Notes: generated by a model not told the origin, from the sequence alone. DNA of 64,000 nt from Sipunculus nudus (GCA_026874595.1 CM049311.1:44891676-44955675), one strand, 5' to 3'. Counted from the first letter of the stretch, positions 12,429-22,945 are shown. Made by a program: numbers and translations.

Positions 12429-13410
12429 CAGTAGAACGCCTGCTAACGGCCACGCCTCAATAACGGTCAATACGTCTATAACGGTCAGATTTTCCGGTCC
12501 CGAATTTTCGACCGTTATATTTCATAATCATTTTGTTGTATATTACGGTCACTCCTCTATTCCGTATTACAGCCAGGTCTTTCGGTCCCGCAGGCCGGGA
12601 AACTCCTCAATTACGGTCAGGGGCAGTGACTCCGTGACAAGGGCTCAACAAATCGAACAGCCACTTCTGACCTCAATATCATTACACAAGTGTCCGCTCT
12701 CACATATTCCTGTCTGTTAATGAGTGCCTGGATAAAGGTAATCACTGGACCTTGACTGAGTTGTTTAAAACGTAGCCAGCATCGTATTACCCCACTAAGC
12801 CTCATTAGTATGCACAATAGTAAGGCATATGTTCCAACCTGCGTGCATGTTTGGGAATCAGTCGTGCGAGCCGGATCTTTATCATAGTGTTTGTCATTTA
12901 ATTAAAGAATGACAACCAGCCGGTCCAAAAGATTATGTCATCAGAAAAAAAGTTAGGTTAACTGTGCATCTTTAAACTTTCTTTAATATTCTTGTGAACA
13001 CTTACATCAAACAAAAACAGTGCGGCAAACATCGCAAATTTACTCATACATTAATAATTATGAATGCAAAATAAATATTGTTACATGTATAAAATGTTAC
13101 GCATACTCTGTCCCAATCACCAAGAAAAGACATGAACTTGCTTTCAAAGAAAAGGTAGATCTGATCAGGAAGAGTGACGGTTAAAGCAGCCAACAGCTAG
13201 CAGAAATATTTTATTTTTTTTATTGATTACAGTAGTTATACTAATACTGTGTATAAACGTTTATTTTGTTGAACGTAAAAAAGATTTGAATTTGGTTTTG
13301 TGTTAAATTTTAACCCCCCTATTCTGGTCAAGTCCTGTAAAATGGCCACTCCTGTATTAAGGCCACTTTCTTCCAGTCCCGATAATGACCGTAATACAGG
13401 CCTTCTACTG
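12429..13410. mobile_element. Tigger/pogo-like DNA transposon, degraded
   Basis: The left terminus CAGTAGAACGCCTGCTAACG and the inverted right terminus (reading CAGTAGAAGGCCTGTATTAC on the other strand) form imperfect terminal inverted repeats flanked by TA on both sides. Internal ACGGTCA/TAACGGTC repeats lie next to the left end. The element is 982 bp, far shorter than an intact Tigger, but it keeps a fragment of the DNA-binding domain (13,101-13,211). Confidence 0.8.
13101..13211 (+). pseudogene. CENP-B/pogo-type N-terminal HTH fragment
   Basis: The frame reads through KKRHELAFKEKVDLIRKSDG, then a TAA stop at 13,182-13,184, then SSQQLAEIF in the same frame. This matches the helix-turn-helix start (psq/CENP-B N-terminal type) of pogo/Tigger transposases. 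In those families the domain binds the terminal repeats; here the internal stop and the absence of a DDE catalytic domain show a dead copy. The location inside a TA-flanked TIR element supports the call. Confidence 0.75.
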
Positions 13411-14328
13411 TAAATAAATACTTAATGATATATCTTGGAAAAAGCAGGAAAGACCATTACAGCCTGCAGAATGTAGCTCAAAACAGATAGCGCCACCTGC
13501 AGGTCAAAATCATTAAGCAGTCACATGATCAATATTCCTGTGAAATTTGAATCTGAAGGCTGCAGCAGTTCCTGATTTGGTAACAGATCATATACAGAAA
13601 CACACCAAGTAGTCAAATTTTGCGATTGACACAATTTGAAGTTCTGTAGAAACGCCATCTTTAAAATGGCTTGACTGAATTTATAATCAAATTACTCCCT
13701 TGCTCTAAGGAACTGTTGACTATGATATGAAAACCAAAATATGAATACTTTATGACATATCTTGGAAAAAGCAGAAAGGACCATTACAGCCTGCAGAAAG
13801 TAGGTCAACACAGGTCGCACCATCTGCAGGTCAAAATCAATTAGCAGTCAAATGATCAATATTCCTGTGAAATTTGAAATCGAAGGCTTCAGCAGTTCCT
13901 AAGATATTTGGTAACAGACAATACATCATGTATGAAAACACATCAAGTTGTCAAATTTTGCGATCGACACAATTCATAGTTCTTTAGAGATGCCATCTTG
14001 AAAATGGCTTGACTGAATTTATACTCAAATTATTCCCCTTCCTCTAAGGAACTGTTGACTATGATATGAAGGCCAAAATATGAATACTTTATGACTTATC
14101 TAGGAAGAAGTAGAAAAGACCATTTCAGCCCGCAGAAAGTAGGTCAACATAGGTGGTGCCACCAAAAGCTTATTTTTGTATATTCATCCCATGATCAGTA
14201 ATTCTGCAAAGTTTCATGAATGCAGCTGCTGTGGCTGTTGAGATATTTAGTAACAGACTGTGGAATGTGAACGGTTGACGTTGGACAGTGGACGCTGCGC
14301 CATGGCATAAGTTCACAGAGTGAACTAA
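13411..14328 (+). repeat. ~330-bp tandem array with perfect terminal hairpin
   Basis: Units beginning TATCTTGGAAAAAGCAG recur at about 13,431, 13,758 and 14,097. Each has CCTGCAGAA(A/T)GTAG and (C/G)CACCTGCAGGTCAAAA or GGTGGTGCCACC text. The array ends with AGTTCAC-AGA-GTGAACT-AA at 14,310-14,328, a perfect 7-bp hairpin followed by AA. This resembles the HLE end design. Confidence 0.65.
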
Positions 14329-14382
14329 CAACCAAATAAGAAGGTTGCTAAAATTTTATGCATGTTCTGATCTGCTGTGGCT

Positions 14383-15474
14383 GCTAGTAAAACTCACTGA
14401 CAAAATCTGACAAAACTGACAAAATCACGCAGTTATAATTGAAATACCAAACATCTGATTTGTTGAGATCGTGGGTTAGAAATTTCAGTTGAAGGTTCCA
14501 TTAAATAGGCCCGCGTCATTTGCTTCATACTCACGGTGCCACTTTGACTGGTGCTGAAAAATACAACCACCACAAGCCACAAGATGTCAGTGATCATTTT
14601 CCTGCCAAAATAATCATGAATGATGTTACATTGGTGAATTTTGACTACAAACTTCTTACTGGCTTATGTAACCACGGGTGCTGTGAGGACACATCATGCC
14701 ATTAGTTCATCTCCACTCATTTGCATAGCCCTGATATGGCTTTAGGAAAATGCAAAATTCTCGGGGCTTTGGGGAAAAAGAAACAATCTCAGGTCACGGC
14801 TGTCAGACATTCGTGGCGCAGGTCACATTCATAACTAAGATCTAGTGGAACATATTTAATATTTATCTCTTTCTGTACAGCATTTAACCCTGCAGAATAA
14901 AAAAGCTGTTTATGCAGAACTATGTTCTGCTGGTAAAACTCACTGACAAAATCTGACAAAACTGACAAAATCACGCAGTTATAATTGAAATACCAAACAT
15001 CTGATTTGTTGAGATCTTGGGTTAGAAATTTCAGTTGAAGGTTCCATTAAATAGGCCCGCGTCATTTGCTTCATACTCACGGTGCCACTTTGACTGGTGC
15101 TGAAAAATACAACCACCACAAGCCACAAGATGTCAGTGATCATTTTCCTGCCAAAATAATCATGAATGATGTTACATTGGTGAATTTTGACTACAAACTT
15201 CTTACTGGCTTATGTAACCACGGGTGCTGTGAGGACACATCATGCCATTAGTTCATCTCCACTCATTTGCATAGCCCTGATATGGCTTTAGGAAAATGCA
15301 AAATTCTCGGGGCTTTGGGGAAAAAGAAACAATCTCAGGTCACGGCTGTCAGACATTCGTGGCGCAGGTCACATTCATAACTAAGATCTAGTGGAACATA
15401 TTTAATATTTATCTCTTTCTGTACAGCATTTAACCCTGCAGAATAAAAAAGCTGTTTATGCAGAACTATGTTCT
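14383..15474 (+). repeat. 546-bp head-to-tail tandem duplication
   Basis: Two adjacent copies (about 14,383-14,928 and 14,929-15,474) differ at only two positions that I can see: TAGTAAAA versus TGGTAAAA near the start, and GAGATCGTGGG versus GAGATCTTGGG. Each holds an identical 61-codon open frame beginning MLHTHGATLTG. It has no recognised domain, no convincing start context and no neighbours, so I do not call it a gene. Near-identity means either a recent duplication or an assembly artefact. Confidence 0.9.
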
Positions 15475-15599
15475 CAACTGACAGACCCCCTTAAGCACAT
15501 GAGCGTCCACTCATACTCCTACTGATTTTGTGGCATATCGAACATTGGTTCTTGACAGGTGTACTTAAATTGATGTCACTTCACTCATTCTGAAATTTT

Positions 15600-16280
15600 A
15601 AAATTTTGCCTGTAAAAAAAAGGTCAATCTACGTGGCGCCACCAAAACCTTCAATTTCAAATTCGAAAAAGGTAACCAATATTTGAACAAAACTTGAAGC
15701 TAGCTCCTGTCGTTTCTAAGATTGTTATGTCAGTATACTCACTTGGCCAAATGACTATGTTCAAATTCCTGTTACTCAGCCAAAGTTAATCAAACCCAAT
15801 CAATTTGAACATCTTGAGAGAGCTCATCTTTGGGATCTTTTTTTGTGAAATATTGAAAATTTAGCTAAATAATTTAAGAGAAAAAGATTTTCGAAGTTTT
15901 TTTTAGCTTTTTCCCTAATTAATATATGTTAATATTGGTGGTGCAACAGAAAGCTCAATCCCACAACATTTGGTATGTGACAGATTTTTGCATAAAAAAT
16001 TTGGGGATGCTACCTCCTTCTATTCCTGAGAAATTATACGTTAATGTACAGATGATCGATGACCTTCGTATGGAAAGGTTGATGCAGGTGGCGCCACCAA
16101 AACCTCAATTTCATATATGAGTCATGACCAACATTTGCATAAAATTTGGTGATAATAGCTCAAGCCGTTTATGAGACTTTTAGTATTCCTTTTTGGACAG
16201 ATGACTAAGTTCAACTTCCTGTAACTTGGCCAAAACCCTGATAACAGATGATCGCTTCATTTGAAGGTCTCAAAACTAGT
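15600..16280 (+). repeat. HLE-C body units (truncated)
   Basis: Two ~456-bp units start at GTGGCGCCACCAAAACCTTC (15,634) and GTGGCGCCACCAAAACCTC (16,089). Both continue with a GACCAACATTTG / AAATTTGGTGATAATAGCTC pattern. Neither family terminus is present; the copy is cut at 16,280 by the next element. Confidence 0.6.
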
Positions 16281-16284
16281 GAAA

Positions 16285-16355
16285 ACAAGGTACCCATGGG
16301 TCACGTCGCTCAACTGAATTTTGGAAAATTTTACCTAATGCAAAATATACTTATT

Positions 16356-16409
<54 letters not shown>

Positions 16410-16540
16410 TAGCATTTAAAAGCTAAGAGGAAATGGTCCTACTAACTTATGATAATCAAATATTAAATAAATATTTGGCAATCTAAAACTGTGCACTTTT
16501 TATGGAGAATATTAAAGGTGCAGGAGTCTCTCATGATCAA
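16285..16540 (+). repeat. HLE-A left-end fragment with (TA)n
   Basis: ACAAGGTACCCATGGGTCAC, then GTCGCTCAACTGAA, is the family left end with the central palindrome altered by one base. A perfect TA run of about 24 units follows at 16,358-16,406. The fragment is truncated at the next CTAG-type end (16,541). Confidence 0.6.
16358..16406. repeat. (TA)n microsatellite
   Basis: About 24 uninterrupted TA dinucleotides. Confidence 0.95.
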
Positions 16541-17535
16541 CTAGAATATTGGTAGTCAACAAGCGACTACATGTATCTGCCGAAATAAGAGCGGGACGGG
16601 TGAAGTGAGGCAGGATTTAGTGGCAAGGGGAAATAGAGTGTGGTGTGTTGCATATAAGCATGGATGTCTGCAGCATATGTGTATGTAGGTGGCTCCACCT
16701 GCCACAAAATCCAGAAAGCTATCCAAGTTGTATAAACATGCAAAATTTTAGGCAGATAAGTCCAACCACTGCTTGTATATGAGTGATTTTATCCCACAGC
16801 AGACAAACAGAAGGAAGCTGTGCAAAGAATGGTTGCAGGTGGCCCCACCAATTTTGTGTATGATAAAGAGCTATGTGTGATCTATACACATGCAAAATTT
16901 CAGGGGTATATGTCAAACCTATCCTGAGATATTAGCATGGATGTCTGCAGCGTAAACATAAGTGTAGGTGGAGCCATCTAGCACAAAATAGAGAAAGCTA
17001 TCCAAGATGTATAAACATGCAAAATTTTAGGCAGATAAGTCAAACCACTGCTGAGATATGAGTGATTTATCCCACTGCAGACAAACAGACTGACGCTGTG
17101 CAAAAATGGTTGCAGGTGGTGCCACTAGTTTTGCGTATGATAAAGGGCTATGTGAGATCTGTACATATGCAAAATTTCAGGAGAACATGCAAACCAATCC
17201 TGAGATATAAGCCTGGATGTTTGCAGCGTAAACATAAATGTAGGTGGCGCAACCAGCCACAAAATCAAGAAAGCTATCCTAGATGTATATAAATGCAACA
17301 TTTTAGGCAGATAAGTCAAACCACTGCCGAGATATGCGTGATTAACGGCAGACAAACAGACGAACACTGTGCAAAATGGTTGCAGGTGACGCCATCAGTT
17401 TTGCGTATAATAAATCGCTATGTGAGACAAACAGACAGAAGCTGTGCAAAAATGGTTGCAGGTGGCACAATTAGTTTTGCGTATGATAAAGAGCTATGTG
17501 AGATCTGTACACATGCAAAATTTCAGGAGGATATG

Positions 17536-17950
17536 TGTAACGGGTGAAAATAGTAACCAGGCCCGAATGTGGGTTCGAACCCGTAACCTGTGACACACAA
17601 GTCAGACGTTCTACCGCTTCGCCAATAAAGCAAGCTTCACTACCAAGGCCAGTAGGAACGCTTTTGGGTGTCCGGTTACATTCACCCCATCTCCGAGGAC
17701 GTTCTGTCCCCAGAACGTGGGATCTATCCCGGGGGTCACACAAGTGAACTGGGTGGGGCATCATGCCACGACACCGACTCCCCGTATCCCACTTCTGACA
17801 CCATTTGTAACGGGTGGAAATAGTAACCAGGCCCGAATGTGGGTTCGAACCCGTAACCTCTGACACACAAGTCAGACGTTCTACCGCTTCGCCAATAAAG
17901 CAAGCTTCACTACCAAGGCCAGTAGGAACACTTTTGTGTGTCCGGTTACA
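17536..17950 (-). mobile_element. TRIM (miniature LTR retrotransposon) with tRNA-like LTRs
   Basis: Two 145-bp direct repeats (17,536-17,680 and 17,806-17,950) have TGTAAC...GTTACA ends and differ at four positions. They flank a 125-bp interior. On the minus strand the interior begins two bases after the first LTR with TGGTGTCAGAAGTGGGAT, an 18-nt complement of the 3' end of animal tRNA-Leu plus CCA (a primer-binding site). It ends with the purine-rich GGAGATGGGGTGAA before the second LTR. TATG is duplicated on both sides (17,532-17,535; 17,951-17,954). Each LTR contains Pol III-type boxes: A box TGGCGAAGCGG and B box GGTTCGAACCC, 32 nt apart. No protein is encoded. Confidence 0.85.
17580..17635 (-). 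repeat. tRNA-like segment in LTR (downstream copy)
   Basis: On the minus strand TGGCGAAGCGGTAGAAC and GGGTTCGAACCC read as tRNA A and B boxes. The T stem keeps only two or three pairs and the anticodon arm is imperfect, so this is not a functional tRNA gene. A matching segment lies at 17,850-17,905 in the other LTR. Confidence 0.7.
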
Positions 17951-18407
17951 TATGTGAACCCAGTCCTGGGATAAGCCTGGATGTCTGCAGCCAGAACGTG
18001 AATGTAGGTGGTGCCACCTGTCATAACATCTAGAAGGCTATCCAGGATGAATAAACATGCAAAATTTCAGATGGATAATTCAAACCACTGTAGAGATATG
18101 AGTGATTATGAGGCAGATGAACAGATGGACGCTGTGCAAAAATGGTTGCAGGTGGGGCCACAATTTTTTTGTGTGTTATAAAGCTATCCAAGGGCAACAT
18201 TTGTGCAAAGTTTTAGCCTTTTTGGTCAAACAAGTCAGAAGATATGTTTGTTAATGTGTCAAAACAGAAGCACAGATGGACGCACTGGAGATAGGAAAGG
18301 TCAGAGGTCAACGCAAAATATTTTGGCATCAGTTCACATGTGACCTGATAATCGTGTAAAGTTTCTGAAATATCTGTCATGTGGTCTCAGATACATCAGA
18401 TACATCT

Positions 18408-18470
18408 CAGCACATCTCCTCCACTGTGTGAACACTAATGCAGGGACTGTAGCATCGTGCATAGGTCCAT
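18408..18470 (+). repeat. 63-bp direct repeat, copy 1
   Basis: CAGCACATCTCCTCCACTGT through GCATAGGTCCAT is identical to 19,170-19,232, 762 bp away. Confidence 0.9.
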
Positions 18471-19169
18471 ATCAGCATATCAGGCACGTTCTTTAATAAT
18501 TGTAACATCAAAAGCTTGATGTTTATTGTAACGGTTGTGAGCCGAAATCAGCAGACCTTGCTTGTTAAGTCTTTATGTAGTTGGCTGTCGCAGTTTGAAA
18601 GATATTCATTTTGGCTGAGAATTTCTTTACTTGCAGTTTAAATCTGCTCTAAATCGGACTTTCTGCCTATTTCAAGCATTTAATGATTCTAATTTTGAAC
18701 CCTAATTCCATTTTCCATCCTTTTCTCCATTTAAACAGAAATTCCTGGGCTCCAGACAAGGTCCAAAGGGTGATCACAGCTAATATTAATGGTGGTTTGC
18801 ATAACTTTTTAATCATGAATAAAATGAGAGAAGAAGGGAAATATTAACAACTCAATTGTAATGGCTCATATTTGCTAGATATGACCATGCAGTACATGCA
18901 TTTCTCTAGTGTCCCTGTACATAACATTGCAGCAGACTTGCATATGATGACCTAGGTGCATACATTTCATTGTTGTGATGTATTGTTAATGATAAACTGC
19001 ATGAGCAGGCCTCTGCAACAATGCCATGCTCATGCTTACATGTACACAAAGCAAAACTGGCTACAAGCAGGTGGGGCCTAAATTGGGGTCCGGTTTCACT
19101 GGAAGTACTGCTGCCTGTGCGAACCCAGTTATTCTAGGAATCTTCACAGCCTGTTGTAACAGCAACAGC
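18471..19169. other. Unassigned interval between 63-bp repeats
   Basis: About 700 bp of non-repetitive-looking AT-rich DNA, bounded by the identical 63-bp repeats. No supported gene. Confidence 0.4.
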
Positions 19170-19232
19170 CAGCACATCTCCTCCACTGTGTGAACACTAA
19201 TGCAGGGACTGTAGCATCGTGCATAGGTCCAT
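19170..19232 (+). repeat. 63-bp direct repeat, copy 2
   Basis: Exact match to 18,408-18,470. A 111-codon minus-strand open frame (19,061-19,396) runs across it but has no recognisable domain and no splice or start support. Confidence 0.9.
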
Positions 19233-20074
19233 CTCTCACCATACCCCTCTATCACAGGACAGGGGCTACCTGAGGCCTTGCTGGGCCAGACCATATATAT
19301 ACCTTTATAGTGGCACCAGTCATCATCCTGCTCCCTGGGAGGCAGGAGAGCAAGGCCTGGGAATTTCCTATTCTCAGAACAAAAGCACTGCTGCATTTAC
19401 AGTTACTGTTCAACACCAGAGTTTGGTTGTAAATGCTCAGTTTTGAGATGTAAAAAGCTGAAGTGTTGAGAATTTATTTCTAAAAATAATAATTTGTGGG
19501 GCTGGAAAGAAGATGGATACATTGATTGATGAAAGAGGAGTAAAACAAATATCATTGAATAAGGACTATTGAAAGCTCAGACAAGAATCAATATAAACAA
19601 GGACAAAAGTTAACTTGTAAAAATTTACTAATATGACAACACCAGAAAAAGCAAGAAGTATTCCTTTCATTTTGGAAACATCTTTAAATTTAACTCATTT
19701 CAGTTGCAAAAGCCACACAGAATTCTTAATGGATACAGGAACTTCAGATATTAATTCGTGCAGTTTGAAAAGTCTGCAATTTTGCATTGGCTGGCCAGGC
19801 TGCCATATGAACATTTGTTTTCTCCTAATTGTGTTATTGTATAGTTAAAATGAGCCACAAGAACTCTGCTGCACAGGCTCCAAGCCTGTGTGCACACACT
19901 CTTGTAATCAAGTTTTCTGGCTGTCCATCTGCAGGGATTAGGATGGATTTTAAAATAAGTGAGATTTTTCTGCTCATTACCAAGTGACATGGTGAGATTT
20001 TTTTCAAAAATCATGAGATTTTACTTTCCGAATTGTACATGTGTGTTATAATCAATACAATAAAGATGAAAATA
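19233..20074. other. Unassigned interval
   Basis: AT-rich DNA with short open frames (up to 87 codons) lacking domain features. No clear repeat-family member recognised. Confidence 0.35.
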
Positions 20075-20164
20075 ACAAGGGACCCATGGGTCACGGCACC
20101 CAGCTGAACTTTATAAATGTAAGAAAATGCCTTGCTATTTGGTGATAATCAAATCTAATATTAA
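20075..20164 (+). repeat. HLE-A left-end fragment
   Basis: ACAAGGGACCCATGGGTCAC, then GGCACCCAGCTGAAC, is cut off after about 90 bp by the next element. Confidence 0.65.
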
Positions 20165-21158
20165 CTAGAATATTGGCAAAAGCTGACAAAAGCCCTCAGC
20201 CAAAAGAACAGTGTTTATACCTGATAACAGGAACAAGTATGAAATATTTGTTGTCACATGGACCTATATCTATGTATGTCTCAGTTATAAATTTAAACTG
20301 GAGAGGTATGTACCATGTTTCATGACAATCCACCAAATGCTTCCTGAGAAATAAGCTCCTAAGTTTTACTCTATTCTAAGCTCTGTAACCTTGAAAGTAG
20401 GTCAAGGTCACCCATCTTTGAACATGATCAAGATTTTTGTAAATATGCATCAGCACCGAAGAAATGAAGTTCCTGTGTTGAATACCTTTGGAGATATCTT
20501 GCTCACAGGGCCAAAGTTGAAAAATCCAATAAAAATTCATTAAAATTGAGAAATTGTAGGATGCACCCCAAACATTTCCAGCAGGTACAAACCATCAGTC
20601 CCAATGATCATAGTAAGTTTGGTGAAAATCAACCCAATGGTTCCTGAGAAATAAGCTTATAAGTGTTTTTCTATAATTAGCTGGAAAATGTAGAAAAATA
20701 GGTCAAGGTCATCCATCTTCGAACTTGGCTAATTTTTGAAGATATACATCTTCACCTGAGAAAAAAAATTGGTATGGTGAATCCTTTAAAGGATATCCCA
20801 CTCACAAGGCCAAAGTTAAAATTTCCCAGAAAAATTCATAAAAAATCAGAAATTGTAGGTGGCTCCACCTAACTTGTGCAGCAGGTACAGACCATCAGTC
20901 CCAATGATCATAGTAAGTTTTGTGAAAATCCAGTGTTTTTCTATAATCTGCTGTAAAACATAGAAAAATAGGTCAAGGTCACCCATCTTTGAACTTGACC
21001 AAGATTTTGTTGGTATACATCTTCACTGAAGAAATAAAATTCCTTAAAGTGAATCCTTTTAGAGATATCCCGCTCACAAGGTAAAAGTTAACGGACGCCG
21101 GACGGACGGACAGCTTGGGTGACTACAATAGCCCATCAGCCTAAGGGCTGAGGGCTAA
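20165..21158 (+). mobile_element. HLE-E element, apparently full length (~1.0 kb)
   Basis: The left end CTAGAATATTGGCAAAAGCT is followed by AGCCCTCAGCC. The right end is AGCCCATCAGCC, then TAAGGGCTGAGGGCTAA. AGCCCTCAGCC and GGCTGAGGGCT form an 11-bp subterminal inverted repeat. The interior has three ~290-bp units containing AGGTCAAGGTCACCCATCTT and CGATCATAGTAAGTTTTGTG-like text, plus a GGACGGACGG patch near the right end. No protein is encoded. Confidence 0.7.
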
Positions 21159-21600
21159 TAAAAAGGAATTCGCTTCACCTTTGTCCTCAATGTTCTCTGA
21201 AACCACACTGTGTATGACACTGTGCAATACCTCATTTCGAGGGTTATTATTTCTGCAGTGACACTGCCACTATGATAATCAATCATTTTTCATGTACACA
21301 AAAGTTTCAGTGATTTCCCTGTTTCCGCATTTGGGGGGGGGGGTACCATATACTGAAAACAGCCGAACTTCCTTGGGCAAAAACTAGAATGCGACCTATT
21401 TGTTATTCAAATTTAAACAACCTCAAGCACAGGATTAAGCAGCCTAAATTAAGGTCTATTGTGCATGTAAATAAACCCTGTTGTCACTTACCCACTTGCT
21501 GGGTTAATAAATGTGAACAACAGGTGACTCTTGATCACTTGGCATTCATTTCTTATGTCAGCATACAACTAGATATATGGTGAATCACTCTTGAGAAATG
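21159..21600. other. Unassigned interval with G11 run
   Basis: It contains a homopolymer G run at 21,333-21,343 and otherwise unremarkable sequence. Confidence 0.4.
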
Positions 21601-22190
21601 AGCATTAATTTATTTTACAGAAATGGGTAGGTAGGTGGCAACACCTGTCTGGTTTATGAGGAAATTTTCTAAGATGGATGGACATCCCGAATTTCAGACC
21701 AATACCTTGAACCACTCCAGAGATATGAGCAATTTTCACCAAAAGCACATATTCAGATGGACGCCATGTAAAAACGATTGCAGATGGCGCAACCAGTCCT
21801 GAGATCAAGATGGAGTCCAAGATCTATGGATATGCACAATTTCAGGCCAACAGGGCAAATCACTCCTGAGAAAAGAGCATTTATTTATTCTACAGAAAGA
21901 GAAGGAAGGTGGTGCCACCTGTCTGGTTTATGAAAAACTTTTCAAGATGGATGGACATGCCAAATTTCAGACCTATAGCTTGAACCACTTCAAAGATATG
22001 AGCAATTTCCACCGGAGCAAACGTATGGATGGACGCCACACAATTACGATTGCAGATAGCACCACCAGTTTTGAATACAAGATACAGGTATCCAAGATCA
22101 ATGGACATGTACAATTTCAGCCCAATCTGTCCATTAGTTTTAGACTTATAATGCTCACCCTACTGTCAAGTGGCAATGATGGGTAATTAA
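21601..22190 (+). repeat. ~283-bp tandem array (2 units)
   Basis: Unit starts are at 21,624 (GGTGGCAACACCTGTCTGG) and 21,906 (GGTGGTGCCACCTGTCTGG). The internal text is the same as in the 11,250-12,365 array, showing two dispersed copies of one array family. Confidence 0.75.
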
Positions 22191-22445
22191 AAGGACCGAA
22201 AACAAAAAAAAGACAGATGGTGGAGCCACGTCTTCTGCAGAAGACAAAAGCTATCCAAGACCTTCGGTCAATTTGATTTTCGGACCAATCCATGCATCCC
22301 TTATTGAGATAATTATGATTTTGTGTGATTTTCATCATATATGGTAATATTCCAGGTCAAGGACACTCTCATAGGAAAATTAATGACATGGTTGGCAAGT
22401 TTTAGGCGAGGCAGTTTTACACAGCCTAATACCTATATTTGTTTT
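22191..22445 (+). repeat. Repeat related to 35,985-36,240
   Basis: GACTTATAATGCTCA...CTGTCAAGTGGCAATGATGG and CCAATCCATGCATCCCTTATTGAG are shared with the inside of the 34.1-36.7 kb insertion. This indicates a truncated copy of that family. Confidence 0.6.
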
Positions 22446-22449
22446 AATT

Positions 22450-22945
22450 TTTAGCGAACCTGTGAGCTCATAAGATGGTGCAGTGTTGTCAGTCCGCCAT
22501 CCATGGCTTGCCGTCCGCTGTCCATGGCTGTAAGTCAGAAACCTTCGGAGCTAGCAGCTCCAAATTAAATGTAAGAATTAGTCACATGTGAAACTTGGAG
22601 CCCTAGAGCTTATTATTAGGTATCTGCATTAATTTAGATTTTATAAAGAAAAAAGCTTAAAAACTTTTAAAAATCTTCTCTTCCAAAGCTGTCCAGCCAA
22701 ATTTTATCCAATATTTTACAGAAATGTTCCCTGGAACAATCTCTCTCAAGTTTATTCGAATGGTTCCAGTTCAGTGATTTTTGATCCAGTGACAGGAAGT
22801 TGAACTTGACCATATGCATGCTAAAATTCTTAGAAACACCTGGAGCTGTCATCATCAAATTTTATGTTAATGTTGGTCACTTGAGTCATATCTGAAATTG
22901 AGGTATTGGGGGTGCCACCTGCATTGGTCTTTTTGTATGGGGGTC
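22450..22945 (-). repeat. HLE-C fragment in reverse orientation
   Basis: TTAGCGAACCTGTGAGCTCA at 22,450 is the reverse complement of the family right end. The body continues as reverse-complemented C-type sequence (AATCTTCTCTTCCAAAGCTG, GGTGCCACCTGCATTGG). It is the only HLE copy I see in the left 41 kb with this orientation. Confidence 0.65.

Larger units (their letters stand above)
16541..18400 (+). repeat. HLE-B copy with long tandem array, interrupted by TRIM
   Basis: The left end is CTAGAATATTGGTAGTCAAC with AAGCGACTA completing a small hairpin. The body repeats a unit of GGATGTCTGCAGC, TAGGTGGNNCCACC, ATGTATAAACATGCAAAATTT, then TGAGATATGAGTGATTT and GACGCTGTGCAAAAATGG. Unit starts lie near 16,665, 16,940, 17,215 and 17,980. 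The array is split at 17,536-17,950 by an LTR-type element. The usual GGCGGATACAAT right end is not found. Confidence 0.7.

Noticed and set aside
17580-17905. Functional tRNA genes in the two LTR copies
   Set aside because: The boxes match but T and acceptor stems do not pair, and both lie inside LTR-like repeats.
20075-21158. Single HLE-A element from 20,075 to 21,158
   Set aside because: The HLE-A left end does not match the right terminus. A CTAG end at 20,165 with its own matching subterminal repeat fits better.
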